A stretch of DNA of 18,683 bases from JAUHWS01 sp964571805 (GCA_964571805.1 CAZNDI010000011.1:1-18683); one strand, 5' to 3'; counted from the first letter of the stretch, positions 1 through 7,387 are shown. Program-made: numbers and translations. Notes: a model not told the origin generated them from the sequence alone.

Positions 1-65
1 ATTTAAGGCATCTTCTGGCTTACCAGATAATGAGAGGAGTTTCGTAATTCACAGAGACCAAGGGA

Positions 66-94
66 TTGCCTTTATATCAATTTCCTTTTATACT
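66..94 (+). promoter_or_regulatory. Candidate sigma70-type promoter for folD
   Basis: TTGCCT at 66-71 and TATACT at 89-94 are 17 nt apart, matching the promoter pattern seen before other genes in this window. Transcription would start near 101, giving a leader of about 32 nt before the folD ATG. The leader would begin inside the small hairpin at 101-114. Confidence 0.5.
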
Positions 95-96
95 TC

Positions 97-121
97 AAGA
101 GCCTTTCAAGAGGCCTTTTTT
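97..121 (+). terminator. Short hairpin with T-tract upstream of folD
   Basis: GCCTT (101-105) pairs with GAGGC (110-114) around a TCAA tetraloop, and six T residues follow at 116-121. It has the form of a weak intrinsic terminator for a gene left of the window. It also coincides with the predicted start of the folD transcript, so it may instead be a 5'-end hairpin of that mRNA. A near-direct repeat (TTCAAGAGCC at 94-103 and TTCAAGAGGCC at 105-115) creates the arms. Confidence 0.4.
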
Positions 122-132
122 ATTCCCTCTCT

Positions 133-972
133 ATGCAATTATTAGATGGCAAAGCCCTCTCCATCCAACTCATTGACTCAGTGAAGGAGAAGGTAGACCG
201 GTTAAAACCAACCTTAGCTGTCATTTTAGTTGGAGAGAATCCTGCTTCTTTGAGCTATGTGAAGAGCAAAAAGATCGCTTGTGAACAAGCAGGCATTGAG
301 TATAAAGAGTTCAAATTCCTTGAAAGCATCTCTCAACAAGAAATTTTAGAAAAAATAAATCAACTCAATCAAGACTCCACGATCAATGGAATGATCGTTC
401 AACTCCCCCTTCCTGAACACATTTACGTTCCCGAAGTCATTAAAGCCATTGACCCCAATAAAGATGTGGATGGTTTTCATGCCTACAATTTGGGGAAAAT
501 GTTCCTCAGCACAGAATTTGAAGATCTGCCCCCTGCAACCCCCTTCGGTATCATAAAATTATTGGATCACTACGGAATTTTAATTCAAGGCAAAGAAGTC
601 GTGGTTGTGGGGCACAGCAATATCGTCGGAAAGCCCATCAGTACAATGATGCTCAATCGGAATGCCACCGTGACCACTTGCCATATTTATACACAAAATT
701 TAGCTGAACACACGAAACGAGCGGACATTTTGATCGTGGCCGTTGGAAAAGAAAAGCTCATCACCGCTGACATGGTCAAAGAAGGCGTAGTAGTCATTGA
801 CGTAGGCATCAATCGCAGGCAAGATGGAACCCTCTGTGGTGATGTAGATTTTGAAGAAGTATCCAAAAAAGCAAGCTACATTAGCCCTGTTCCTGGTGGT
901 GTCGGCCCCATGACCGTTGCCGGCCTGATCTTAAATACCGTAAAGGCCACGGAGCGACAAAAAAGTGTTTAG
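133..972 (+). CDS. folD: Bifunctional methylenetetrahydrofolate dehydrogenase/cyclohydrolase FolD
   Basis: This cytosolic enzyme interconverts 5,10-methylene-, 5,10-methenyl- and 10-formyl-tetrahydrofolate using NAD(P), supplying formyl groups for purines. At 279 residues it has the usual family length. The catalytic Tyr42 and Lys46 sit in the YVKSK motif; QLPLP is at 90-94, DVDGF (Asp113) at 111-115, the Rossmann loop GHSNIVGKP at 160-168, and PGGVGPMT lies near the C-terminus. Two positions differ from common versions: PATP at 134-137 where PCTP is usual, and His161 where Arg is frequent. The start is the only ATG ahead of the conserved N-terminal LLDGKALS; it has no Shine-Dalgarno site and is preceded by a pyrimidine-rich stretch. 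purF and purD follow on the same strand, which fits a folate-purine block. Confidence 0.96.
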   Translation: MQLLDGKALSIQLIDSVKEKVDRLKPTLAVILVGENPASLSYVKSKKIACEQAGIEYKEFKFLESISQQEILEKINQLNQDSTINGMIVQLPLPEHIYVPEVIKAIDPNKDVDGFHAYNLGKMFLSTEFEDLPPATPFGIIKLLDHYGILIQGKEVVVVGHSNIVGKPISTMMLNRNATVTTCHIYTQNLAEHTKRADILIVAVGKEKLITADMVKEGVVVIDVGINRRQDGTLCGDVDFEEVSKKASYISPVPGGVGPMTVAGLILNTVKATERQKSV

Positions 973-1025
973 TGATCCGTTTTATTCACTACCCACTGAC
1001 CCCTGACCACTCTGAATAAAGAGTG
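971..1025. repeat. Hairpin-rich spacer between folD and purF
   Basis: Two short dyads fill this spacer: AGTGA (971-975) with TCACT (986-990), and CACTCT (1008-1013) with AGAGTG (1020-1025). Between them the words CACT, CCACTGACC and CCTGACCAC recur. The composition resembles the word-like spacers elsewhere in the window. No T-tract follows either hairpin, so I do not call a terminator. Confidence 0.4.
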
Positions 1026-1055
1026 ACGATTAACAATCAACTAAATCAATTCAAA

Positions 1056-2573
1056 ATGTGTGGAGTCCTTGGCATGATCGCCAACCAACCCGTAGTTCAA
1101 GACCTATATGATGGTCTCATTGTCCTTCAACATCGTGGACAGGATGCGGCAGGAATTTCTACCTACGATGGCAACCAGATTCACATGAAAAAGGGCAATG
1201 GATTGGTGAGAGATGTTTTTCGAACTAAAAATATGGTCCGCCTCAAGGGAAATATGGGAATTGGACATGTGCGCTACCCTACAGCTGGATGCTATACGGA
1301 GGAAGAAGCGCAGCCATTTTATGTGAACGCCCCGTTTGGAATCGCTTTAGGGCACAATGGGAACTTGACCAATTATAAAGAGGTCAAAAAAGATGTTGTG
1401 GATAAAGATTTACGCCACCTCAATACAGCCTCTGACTCTGAGCTTTTACTCAATGTTCTTGCTCATGAACTCATTCAGGTCAACAAGAAAAAACAGCCTC
1501 TTTTAAAACCAGATGAAATTTTTGACGCCACCACTAAAGTTTACAATCGTATTGAAGGGGGTTATGCCGTTATGGCCATGATTGCCGGTCATGGACTGTT
1601 AGCCTTTCGTGACCCCAATGGCATTCGGCCGTTGGTGATGGGAAGCCGAAAAATCACTGGAAAACCGGAATATATTATTGCTTCGGAGAGTGTCGCCATT
1701 CAAACCATGGGTTATGAGCTGATCAGGGATGTACAGCCAGGGGAAGCCATTTTCATCGATGAAAAAACCCACCGTCTCTATTCTAGACAATGTGTCCCGG
1801 CTGAACCGACGCCTTGTATTTTTGAATTTGTCTATTTGGCCCGACCCGACAGCCTGATGGATGGCATCAGTGTTTACAAAGCCCGCTTGAGAATGGGTCA
1901 AAAATTAGGGCAACAAATCAAAGCGGACAAAGACATGCCTCAAGATATTGATGTGATCATTCCCGTCCCCGAAACCAGTCGACCTGTCGCCATGGCCATC
2001 GCTGAAGTATTGAAGAAAAAATATCGCGAAGGCTTTGTAAAAAACCGTTATATCGGACGAACCTTCATCATGCCTTCACAGCATTTGAGACAAAAATCAA
2101 TTCGCTACAAACTCAACCCCATTCCATTGGAATTTAAGGGCAAAAATGTTCTTTTGGTGGATGATAGCATCGTACGAGGAAATACGAGTCGGAAGATTGT
2201 AGAAATGGTCCGAGAAGCAGGAGCCAACAAAGTCTATTTTGCCTCTGCAGCACCTCCCATCATCAATCCAGACGTTTATGGCATCGACATGCCCACCAGA
2301 AGAGAGCTCATTGCCAACCGTTTGACTATCCCAGAAATTGCCAAGGCGATTGGAGTCGATAAGCTCTATTATCAAAACATTGAAGATCTCATCGATGCGG
2401 TTCGAGAGGGGAACAAAAAAATTAAAAACTTTTGCTGGTCCTCCATGGGTGGACCTTATCCCGCTGGAAACATCACCGAAGAAGTATTGCAACGCGTGGA
2501 ACAAGAGCGTTTTGCCTACGACACGAGCGGTAGCACTACCGATGAAGATCAATTGGCGTTGAGCTGTATTTAG
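1056..2573 (+). CDS. purF: Amidophosphoribosyltransferase PurF (non-iron-sulfur type)
   Basis: It catalyses the first committed step of purine synthesis, converting PRPP and glutamine to 5-phosphoribosylamine. I chose the ATG at 1056, not the in-frame GTG at 1023, because it places the N-terminal nucleophile Cys directly after Met, and the resulting 505 residues equal the E. coli enzyme length. Glutaminase signatures are HRGQDAAG at 26-33, GHVRYPTAG around Arg73 and HNGNLTN from residue 100. The PRPP loop LVDDSIVRGNTS carries Asp369 and Asp370. C-terminal positions that hold Fe-S cluster cysteines in the Bacillus enzyme are replaced (for example INPDVYGID, and one Cys only near the end), so a propeptide and cluster are not expected. 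No Shine-Dalgarno site precedes the start. The product feeds PurD, encoded next. Confidence 0.96.
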   Translation: MCGVLGMIANQPVVQDLYDGLIVLQHRGQDAAGISTYDGNQIHMKKGNGLVRDVFRTKNMVRLKGNMGIGHVRYPTAGCYTEEEAQPFYVNAPFGIALGHNGNLTNYKEVKKDVVDKDLRHLNTASDSELLLNVLAHELIQVNKKKQPLLKPDEIFDATTKVYNRIEGGYAVMAMIAGHGLLAFRDPNGIRPLVMGSRKITGKPEYIIASESVAIQTMGYELIRDVQPGEAIFIDEKTHRLYSRQCVPAEPTPCIFEFVYLARPDSLMDGISVYKARLRMGQKLGQQIKADKDMPQDIDVIIPVPETSRPVAMAIAEVLKKKYREGFVKNRYIGRTFIMPSQHLRQKSIRYKLNPIPLEFKGKNVLLVDDSIVRGNTSRKIVEMVREAGANKVYFASAAPPIINPDVYGIDMPTRRELIANRLTIPEIAKAIGVDKLYYQNIEDLIDAVREGNKKIKNFCWSSMGGPYPAGNITEEVLQRVEQERFAYDTSGSTTDEDQLALSCI

Positions 2574-2579
2574 CTTCAG

Positions 2580-2629
2580 TTGAATGATTAATGCTGTTTG
2601 TTGAATGTTGTTTGCGATAAATCATTCAA
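2580..2629. repeat. Inverted and direct repeats between purF and purD
   Basis: TTGAATGATT (2580-2589) is exactly complementary to AATCATTCAA (2620-2629), with a 30-nt loop. The loop holds a further TTGAATG copy and repeated GTTTG/TTG words. No T-tract follows. It belongs to the same class of repetitive spacer as those at 971-1025, 6235-6307 and 17801-17874. Confidence 0.45.
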
Positions 2630-2662
2630 TATTAATCTTTAACCATTAATGAGAATCAAAGA

Positions 2663-3967
2663 ATGAGAATATTGTTGATTGGTAGTGGTGCCCGAGAGCA
2701 CATGATCGCCAAAAAATTGGTTGAATCAGTGAGCCTGCCAGACCTGGTGGTTTTTGGGTCGAGCTTAAATCCCGGAATTGAAGCCTTGGCCAGTGTCTAT
2801 CATGTGGGAAATATCATGGACAATGAGGCCATTGTGGCTTTTGCAGAACAGAATCGGCCTGATTTTGCCGTGGTGGGGCCAGAAGCTCCGATTGCCAATG
2901 GCGTGGTGGATGCTTTATTAGCCGCGGGCTTCCCAAGCGCGTCTCCGACCAAGAAGATGGGCCAGTTAGAGAGTTCCAAGGGGTTCACCCGGGAACTTTT
3001 GTTAAAATATCAGATTGAGGGCAATCCCCGCTTCCAAAGGTTCAATTCGAGTGAGGGACTTCGGGCTTTTGCGGAAGATTTGGAAGACTTTGTCGTCAAA
3101 GCAGATGGATTACACGGGGGGAAGGGGGTGCTGGTTCAAGGAGATCATTTTGAAACCATTGAGGAAGGAGTAGCTCACGCTGAAAAATTCATTGAATCCG
3201 ATGGTGAAGTAGTGATTGAGGAAAAACTGATCGGCCAAGAATTCAGTTTGATGAGTTTTGTAGACGGAGAGCATGTGGTGGACATGCCCACCATTCAAGA
3301 CCACAAACGCGCCTACGAAGGGGACACAGGACCAAATACAGGGGGGATGGGAACTTACAGCTACCCTGACATCCTTCCTTTTTTAACGAAAGAAGACGTC
3401 ACCGCAGCCCACGAAATCACGGTAAAAGTAGCGAAAGCCTTACAAGAGGAATGCGGAGAGCCGTTCATCGGCATCATGTATGGCGGCTTCATGGTGACGA
3501 AAAATGGGGTAAGATTGATTGAATACAATGCCCGCTTCGGTGATCCAGAAGCCATGAACGCGTTGGCTCTTTTGGAATCAGATTTAGGGGTTATTTTTAA
3601 AGCTCAAATTGAGGGGAAACTGGACGAAGTAGAAATCAAATTCGCCAAAAAAGCGACCGTATGTAAGTACATCGTACCCATGGGTTATCCCGACAACCCT
3701 GAAAAAGGAGAACGGATTCACATCGGTGAGATCCCTGCTGGAGTGAATTATTATTTCGCTTCCGTCGATCAGGTGGAGGACGATTTGGTAATGCTCGGTA
3801 GTCGGGCTGTGGCTTTTATCGGAACGGGAGAGACGACGGAGGAGGCTGAACAGCTCGTGGAAAAAGCGATCGCGAACGTGACAGGGCCGGTGTTTCATCG
3901 GAAGGACATTGGGACGAGGGCGTTGATTGAGAAGAGGGTAGAGATGATGAAAGAATTAAGTGTCTAG
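2663..3967 (+). CDS. purD: Phosphoribosylamine-glycine ligase PurD
   Basis: This ATP-grasp enzyme joins 5-phosphoribosylamine and glycine to give GAR, the step after PurF. At 434 residues it is of normal length. The N-terminal dinucleotide-like loop LLIGSGAREH is followed by VGPEAPIANG near residue 72, the ATP-grasp glycine-rich segment KADGLHGGKG from residue 146, the GPNTGGMGTYS motif, and the metal-binding EYNARFGDPE at 287-296. The spelling of several motifs, such as ARFGDPEAMN and PTKKMGQLESSKG, seems further from E. coli PurD than from archaeal-type relatives; this is an impression only. The ATG at 2663 begins the conserved MRILLIGSG. Another ATG at 2649 is out of frame. The spacer to purF is 89 nt, and the two genes may be co-transcribed. 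Confidence 0.94.
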   Translation: MRILLIGSGAREHMIAKKLVESVSLPDLVVFGSSLNPGIEALASVYHVGNIMDNEAIVAFAEQNRPDFAVVGPEAPIANGVVDALLAAGFPSASPTKKMGQLESSKGFTRELLLKYQIEGNPRFQRFNSSEGLRAFAEDLEDFVVKADGLHGGKGVLVQGDHFETIEEGVAHAEKFIESDGEVVIEEKLIGQEFSLMSFVDGEHVVDMPTIQDHKRAYEGDTGPNTGGMGTYSYPDILPFLTKEDVTAAHEITVKVAKALQEECGEPFIGIMYGGFMVTKNGVRLIEYNARFGDPEAMNALALLESDLGVIFKAQIEGKLDEVEIKFAKKATVCKYIVPMGYPDNPEKGERIHIGEIPAGVNYYFASVDQVEDDLVMLGSRAVAFIGTGETTEEAEQLVEKAIANVTGPVFHRKDIGTRALIEKRVEMMKELSV

Positions 3968-3977
3968 GATTTTAATT

Positions 3978-4008
3978 TAAATTGTGAAGTTAAAAGCAGC
4001 ACAATTTA
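3978..4008. repeat. AT-rich hairpin after purD
   Basis: TAAATTGTG (3978-3986) pairs perfectly with CACAATTTA (4000-4008) around a 13-nt loop. It lies 11 nt after the purD stop and could be a weak terminator, since TTTAAAA-like sequence follows, or part of the control region of the next gene. The T-tract is interrupted, so its function is unclear. Confidence 0.35.
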
Positions 4009-4009
4009 T

Positions 4010-4038
4010 TTAAAACTGTGTACATTTCCCTTTACAAT
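4010..4038 (+). promoter_or_regulatory. Candidate promoter of the fic gene
   Basis: TTAAAA at 4010-4015 and TACAAT at 4033-4038 are 17 nt apart. The predicted start near 4045 falls inside the first dyad of the leader. The -35 element is weak, which would suit a regulated promoter. Confidence 0.4.
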
Positions 4039-4039
4039 A

Positions 4040-4088
4040 TCTACTATTTAGTAGAAACTGTAGACATTAATACCTTCAATGTCTACTA
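4040..4088. promoter_or_regulatory. Two adjacent dyads in the fic leader, likely operator
   Basis: TCTACTA (4040-4046) pairs with TAGTAGA (4049-4055), and GTAGACATT (4060-4068) pairs perfectly with AATGTCTAC (4078-4086). The half-site word TCTACTA recurs at 4082-4088, five bases before the start codon. The array covers the predicted transcription start and the whole leader. This arrangement suits repression by a winged-helix protein, possibly the C-terminal domain of Fic itself; that assignment is inference. Confidence 0.5.
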
Positions 4089-4092
4089 AATC

Positions 4093-5229
4093 ATGATCGG
4101 GTTGAACATCTTGCAAAAAAACGGGTTTAAAGCCTTTATTCCTAACCCTTTTCCAAATAAAGGACTTTTTAATCAATCTTCTTCCATCATAAAAAAGGAT
4201 GCTCAAGCTTCACATCTTTTAGGAAAACTCGATGGCATAACTCAGCTTTTACCAGATGTGGATTTTTTTATCTCCATGTATGTCCGTAAAGATGCCACCG
4301 CCTCAAGCCAAATTGAAGGCACTCAAGCTACCATGACAGACGCCCTGGAAGCGGATGTAAAAATAGAAACAGGTCTGCCCTTAGATGTGGATGACATTTT
4401 GCATTATATCATTGCCATTAATTACGGCAGAAAAAGATTGGAGGAGTTCCCGCTTTCCCTTAGATTCATATGCGAAATTCACAAAAAATTGATGGAACAA
4501 GGACGTCAAACCCATTTTTCTGATCCAGGGAATTTTCGTAAAACACAAAACTGGATAAACGGAAAAGGCCCTGCGGACGCAGAATTTGTACCCCCTCCTG
4601 TAGAGAAAATGAAAGAAGCTCTCTATGAGTTTGAGAATTTTCTCCATTCGGTCGATAATATTCCACCCTTGATAAAAGCTGCAATTCTTCATTCTCAATT
4701 TGAAACCATCCATCCCTTTTTAGATGGAAACGGAAGGACAGGTCGTATGCTTATTACCTTTTACTTATGGACAGAAAGACTTTTGGAAAAACCGGTTTTA
4801 TACCTTTCTTCCTACTTTAAAAAATATAAAAATGTATATTATCAACGTTTAACAGACTATCGCGAAGGACGAGAAGAAAAGTGGATCGACTTTTTCCTTG
4901 ATGGCATCATTGAAACTTCCGAAAGTGCCATCGAAACTGTGAGAGAAATTACCATACTTCGAGAAGAAGATATGAGAAAAATAAATAAACTCAATAAAAC
5001 GTCTTCTGAAAGCGCCATGAAAATTCTAACTAAATTATTCAATCAGCCCATTGTTACTGCTTCTGTTATTCAAGAATGGGCAAATTTCAACACACGTACA
5101 GGCGCGCAAAAACTCATTGACCGTTTTTCTGAACTTGGTATTTTGGAAATAAAAGATAAATCTATGAAGTATGGCCGTATTTATATTTACAAAAAATATT
5201 TAGACATCTTTGAAAAAAGCTTAATTTAG
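4093..5229 (+). CDS. Fic family AMP-transferase with winged-helix C-terminus
   Basis: Fic enzymes transfer AMP from ATP to hydroxyl groups of target proteins. The catalytic motif HPFLDGNGRTGR lies at 207-218, with His207, Asp211, Asn213 and both arginines intact. An N-terminal autoinhibitory motif S71-x3-E75-G76 (SSQIEG) marks a class II enzyme whose own helix blocks the ATP site. The N-terminal part resembles the Fic/DOC N-terminal domain. The last ~75 residues, from about 300 to 378, look like a winged helix (repeated helices, then a basic KSMKYGRIYIYKKY wing). At 378 residues the length is normal for this architecture. No separate antitoxin gene is adjacent, as expected for a self-inhibited Fic. 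The upstream dyads suggest autoregulation. Cellular target unknown. Confidence 0.92.
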   Translation: MIGLNILQKNGFKAFIPNPFPNKGLFNQSSSIIKKDAQASHLLGKLDGITQLLPDVDFFISMYVRKDATASSQIEGTQATMTDALEADVKIETGLPLDVDDILHYIIAINYGRKRLEEFPLSLRFICEIHKKLMEQGRQTHFSDPGNFRKTQNWINGKGPADAEFVPPPVEKMKEALYEFENFLHSVDNIPPLIKAAILHSQFETIHPFLDGNGRTGRMLITFYLWTERLLEKPVLYLSSYFKKYKNVYYQRLTDYREGREEKWIDFFLDGIIETSESAIETVREITILREEDMRKINKLNKTSSESAMKILTKLFNQPIVTASVIQEWANFNTRTGAQKLIDRFSELGILEIKDKSMKYGRIYIYKKYLDIFEKSLI

Positions 5230-5260
5230 ACTTAAAAAGTTAAAACATAAACCCTAAAAA

Positions 5261-6184
5261 ATGACCCAAATTCTCACCGTCATCGCCCCTTTATTCCTCA
5301 TCATCTTCACCACCGCGCTGCTTCAGAGGCTGAGGAATATTGGAGAAAATTGGTCGACCGTTTTAAACGAATTTGCCCTAAAAATTGGCCTGCCCGTTTT
5401 AATTTTCTCCGCCCTCTCCAAAGTCCCCTTTTCTTTTTCAGCCCAAGCCGAACTGATCCTTTCAAATTCATTATTCATCCTATTTTGCCTGATATTAGCG
5501 GCTATAGTAGGAAAAATTCTGAAATTAGAAAGAAAAATGTTCCGTACCCTATTCATTTGTTTTGCCTTTGGAAGCGTAGCCTACTTGGGCATCCCCATTC
5601 TCGTTCAAGTCTACGGGGAGCCAATAATTCCCACCACAACACTAATTGTCGCCATTTACTTATTTTGGGTCTTCACCATCGAAATCGGCTATTTAGATTA
5701 TTCGATGGAAAAGAAAAAAAGCGCCGTCGCAAAGAACATCCTTAAAAATCTTTTCACAAATCCCCTTCTCGTTTCAGTTATCCTAGGAATACTGATTGGA
5801 AGCTTCCAAATTCAATTACCCAGCATTCTGACAAAATCCTTAGACATGATCACCGCCTCTGTGACCCCCACGGTATTGATTGTGATTGGATTATTCATTG
5901 GAAAGTCAAAAATAGGACGACTAAAAGAATGGTTCCCAATTTTCTGTTTTAGTATTCTAACCTTAATGATCCTACCCGCCATTTTTTATTTTGGGGCTAA
6001 AATTTTTGGTTACCCGCCAACCCAATTCTCCAGCTCTATCATCCAAGCAGCCATGCCCCTTGCCATCACACCCTTTGCCTTAGCCGATAGATATAATTTG
6101 GACAAAGTTTTTATTGCTCGCTCCATTGTCTTGAGCACTATTCTATCTATCCTCACTCTCCCCTTTTGGATTTCTATTTTGTAA
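5261..6184 (+). CDS. AEC family permease (auxin efflux carrier-like)
   Basis: This is a 307-residue inner-membrane protein with about ten hydrophobic segments split into two halves by a charged cytosolic loop (SMEKKKS, around 148-154). The family features visible are the N-terminal bundle with FALKIGLPVLIF at 38-49, NPLLVSVILGILIG at 167-180 opening the second half, and AMPLAITPFALADRY near 272-286. Bacterial AEC members export or exchange small organic acids or amino acids; the substrate here cannot be told. The gene starts 31 nt after fic, in an A-rich leader without Shine-Dalgarno site, and may be read from the same transcript. A weak own promoter (TTGAAA at 5210-5215, TAAAAA at 5233-5238) is also possible. 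It is followed by the long hairpin at 6235-6307. Confidence 0.85.
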   Translation: MTQILTVIAPLFLIIFTTALLQRLRNIGENWSTVLNEFALKIGLPVLIFSALSKVPFSFSAQAELILSNSLFILFCLILAAIVGKILKLERKMFRTLFICFAFGSVAYLGIPILVQVYGEPIIPTTTLIVAIYLFWVFTIEIGYLDYSMEKKKSAVAKNILKNLFTNPLLVSVILGILIGSFQIQLPSILTKSLDMITASVTPTVLIVIGLFIGKSKIGRLKEWFPIFCFSILTLMILPAIFYFGAKIFGYPPTQFSSSIIQAAMPLAITPFALADRYNLDKVFIARSIVLSTILSILTLPFWISIL

Positions 6185-6234
6185 CTCACCTTACGCACTC
6201 TTTAGGATGACTTCTATTACTTACAACGCCTTAG

Positions 6235-6307
6235 GAGTGGAAAGCGGTAAGTGGTAAGCCTATCACAGAACGTTTGCAGTAAGCTTATCGCTTACCGCTT
6301 TCCACTT
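6235..6307. repeat. 25-bp near-perfect inverted repeat made of GTAAG/GCGGT words
   Basis: Arms 6235-6259 and 6283-6307 pair over 25 positions: 22 Watson-Crick and three G-T pairs, with no mismatch and a 23-nt loop. The arms are built from recurring words (GTGG, AAGCGGTAAG, GTGGTAAG, and their complements). There is no T-tract after the 3' arm, so it is not a classical terminator. It lies in the 280-nt spacer after the AEC permease; nothing else is seen there except the promoter region of the next gene. Confidence 0.8.
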
Positions 6308-6391
6308 ACCGCTTGTGATTGAAGGGGGTTAACAGAGTAAATCGCATGGGTGCATGAGGTGAATTTGTAAATTAAGATTCCTTTCAACTGG

Positions 6392-6425
6392 CCCTCAAAC
6401 TGGACACCCATTGTCTTCTTGAGGG
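6392..6425. promoter_or_regulatory. Dyad flanking the -35 box of the SemiSWEET promoter
   Basis: CCCTCAA (6392-6398) and TTGAGGG (6419-6425) form a perfect 7-bp dyad 20 nt apart, enclosing the -35 element at 6411-6416. The position is right for an operator, but the regulator is unknown. Confidence 0.35.
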
Positions 6426-6439
6426 AAATTTGTTATAAT
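6411..6439 (+). promoter_or_regulatory. Promoter of the SemiSWEET gene (extended -10)
   Basis: TTGTCT at 6411-6416, 17 nt, then TATAAT at 6434-6439 preceded by TGT, an extended -10. The start codon is 25 nt after the -10 box, giving a leader of about 18 nt. Confidence 0.7.
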
Positions 6440-6464
6440 GTAATGAAAAATAAAAAATGCAACC

Positions 6465-6773
6465 ATGTCACAAGGCCTTGTAGCACAAGATCATTCATCG
6501 ATTAGAAAACCCCTTCAACTCAGTGGTCTAATCAATAAACTCGCCTATGTAGCGGGAATAGCCAGCCCAATAGCCACCTTACCCCAACTCTTCGAAATTT
6601 GGATCAACAAAGACGCCTCCGGAGTCTCTACCATTAGTTGGTTTTCTTACTGTGTCATCGCACTCATCATGGGGGCATATGGAATCATTCACAAAGAAAA
6701 ACAACTCATCATCATGTACAGCGGCCTCGCTTTAGTCAATCTCTTGGTCGCCATTGGAAGTATCCTATATTAA
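6465..6773 (+). CDS. SemiSWEET-like PQ-loop membrane protein
   Basis: The 102-residue protein has three predicted membrane helices (about 23-45, 55-75 and 79-101). Helix 1 contains the PQ-loop signature TLPQ with Pro40-Gln41, followed by the GVSTISW segment that opens helix 2 in this family. SemiSWEETs are bacterial half-size sugar transporters that work as dimers; PQ-loop relatives carry other solutes, so sugar transport is likely but unproven. The polar N-terminal ~20 residues are longer than in typical members, but the promoter just upstream supports the ATG at 6465. A perfect 12-bp palindrome, ACAAGGCCTTGT, lies at 6470-6481 inside the first codons. The stop codon overlaps that of the convergent gene by 4 nt. 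Confidence 0.85.
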   Translation: MSQGLVAQDHSSIRKPLQLSGLINKLAYVAGIASPIATLPQLFEIWINKDASGVSTISWFSYCVIALIMGAYGIIHKEKQLIIMYSGLALVNLLVAIGSILY

Positions 6774-7387
6774 AGTGCTTCAGCTGAAACAATCACCGCT
6801 CCGTGAAGCATATTTTGATATTCTCGCTTTGAAGTTCGAACAAAATAAATGACATATTCATGTTGCCTTTCAAAGGCATCATGAATGGCTTTATTCACAT
6901 ACAGTTTTTTTCCTCCAATTTCTAGAACATAAGCATAGTCAGCGTAATTGATGCCCGCAAAATTAGTAGCCGTTTTAATCACCCCAGAGTATTGCCCCAT
7001 TGAGCTTGCATTAGCAATTTTTTCATCATGAGAAGGGTTGATTTTCCCGTGAATTTTCTCCACCAAAAGCTTCCCTTCCATCAATTTTTTGAGGTTATTT
7101 TTATTGTATAAAGAGAGCCCAAAGTACATGATGGCGAACATTCCGAGAAAAGGTAAAATAAAATTTAGAGAAAAGACATGCGCCCCTTCTCGACCAATCC
7201 CCAAAAGAAATCCTCCTATCGCAATCCCGATCACTAACTTACTCATTTTTGAGCCATTGAAAGTATCACTGTCTTTGAGGGTTTGAATTTGAGAAGGAGT
7301 AAGCATTCCTTGCTTATTGAAAGAAAGGTCATCTTTAGTGAATTTGATGCCTTGCATTAATTTTTGATTTAATTCTTCATGGGTCAT
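6770..7387 (-). CDS. Unknown two-helix membrane protein
   Basis: I do not recognise this 205-residue protein. Residues 1-48 are a polar segment with a pattern FxKDDLxFNxQGxLTPSQ that looks conserved. Two hydrophobic helices follow at about 50-65 and 73-93. The remaining ~110 residues are soluble and probably beta-rich, ending in YVLEIGGKKLYVNKA and YVIYFVRTSKRE strands. The topology suggests both termini in the cytosol. It is convergent with the SemiSWEET gene, their stops overlapping in TTAA, and divergent from the PLDc_N gene across a 117-nt region carrying both promoters. No Shine-Dalgarno site precedes its ATG. The reading frame is undisturbed and its codon use resembles the neighbours, so it is very likely a real gene. 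Confidence 0.8.
   Translation of the reverse strand: MTHEELNQKLMQGIKFTKDDLSFNKQGMLTPSQIQTLKDSDTFNGSKMSKLVIGIAIGGFLLGIGREGAHVFSLNFILPFLGMFAIMYFGLSLYNKNNLKKLMEGKLLVEKIHGKINPSHDEKIANASSMGQYSGVIKTATNFAGINYADYAYVLEIGGKKLYVNKAIHDAFERQHEYVIYFVRTSKREYQNMLHGAVIVSAEAL

Noticed and set aside
1..60. Tail of an upstream protein gene at the left edge.
   Set aside because: Short open stretches exist in several frames, but none has a recognisable C-terminus or motif.
1023..1055. N-terminal extension of PurF from a GTG start, which could be a Bacillus-like propeptide.
   Set aside because: Met-Cys at 1056 gives the E. coli-type enzyme of 505 residues, and the Fe-S cysteines that accompany propeptide forms are missing.
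2097..2552. 151-codon open frame on the minus strand inside purF.
   Set aside because: It is antisense to strongly conserved PurF motifs and its translation matches nothing.
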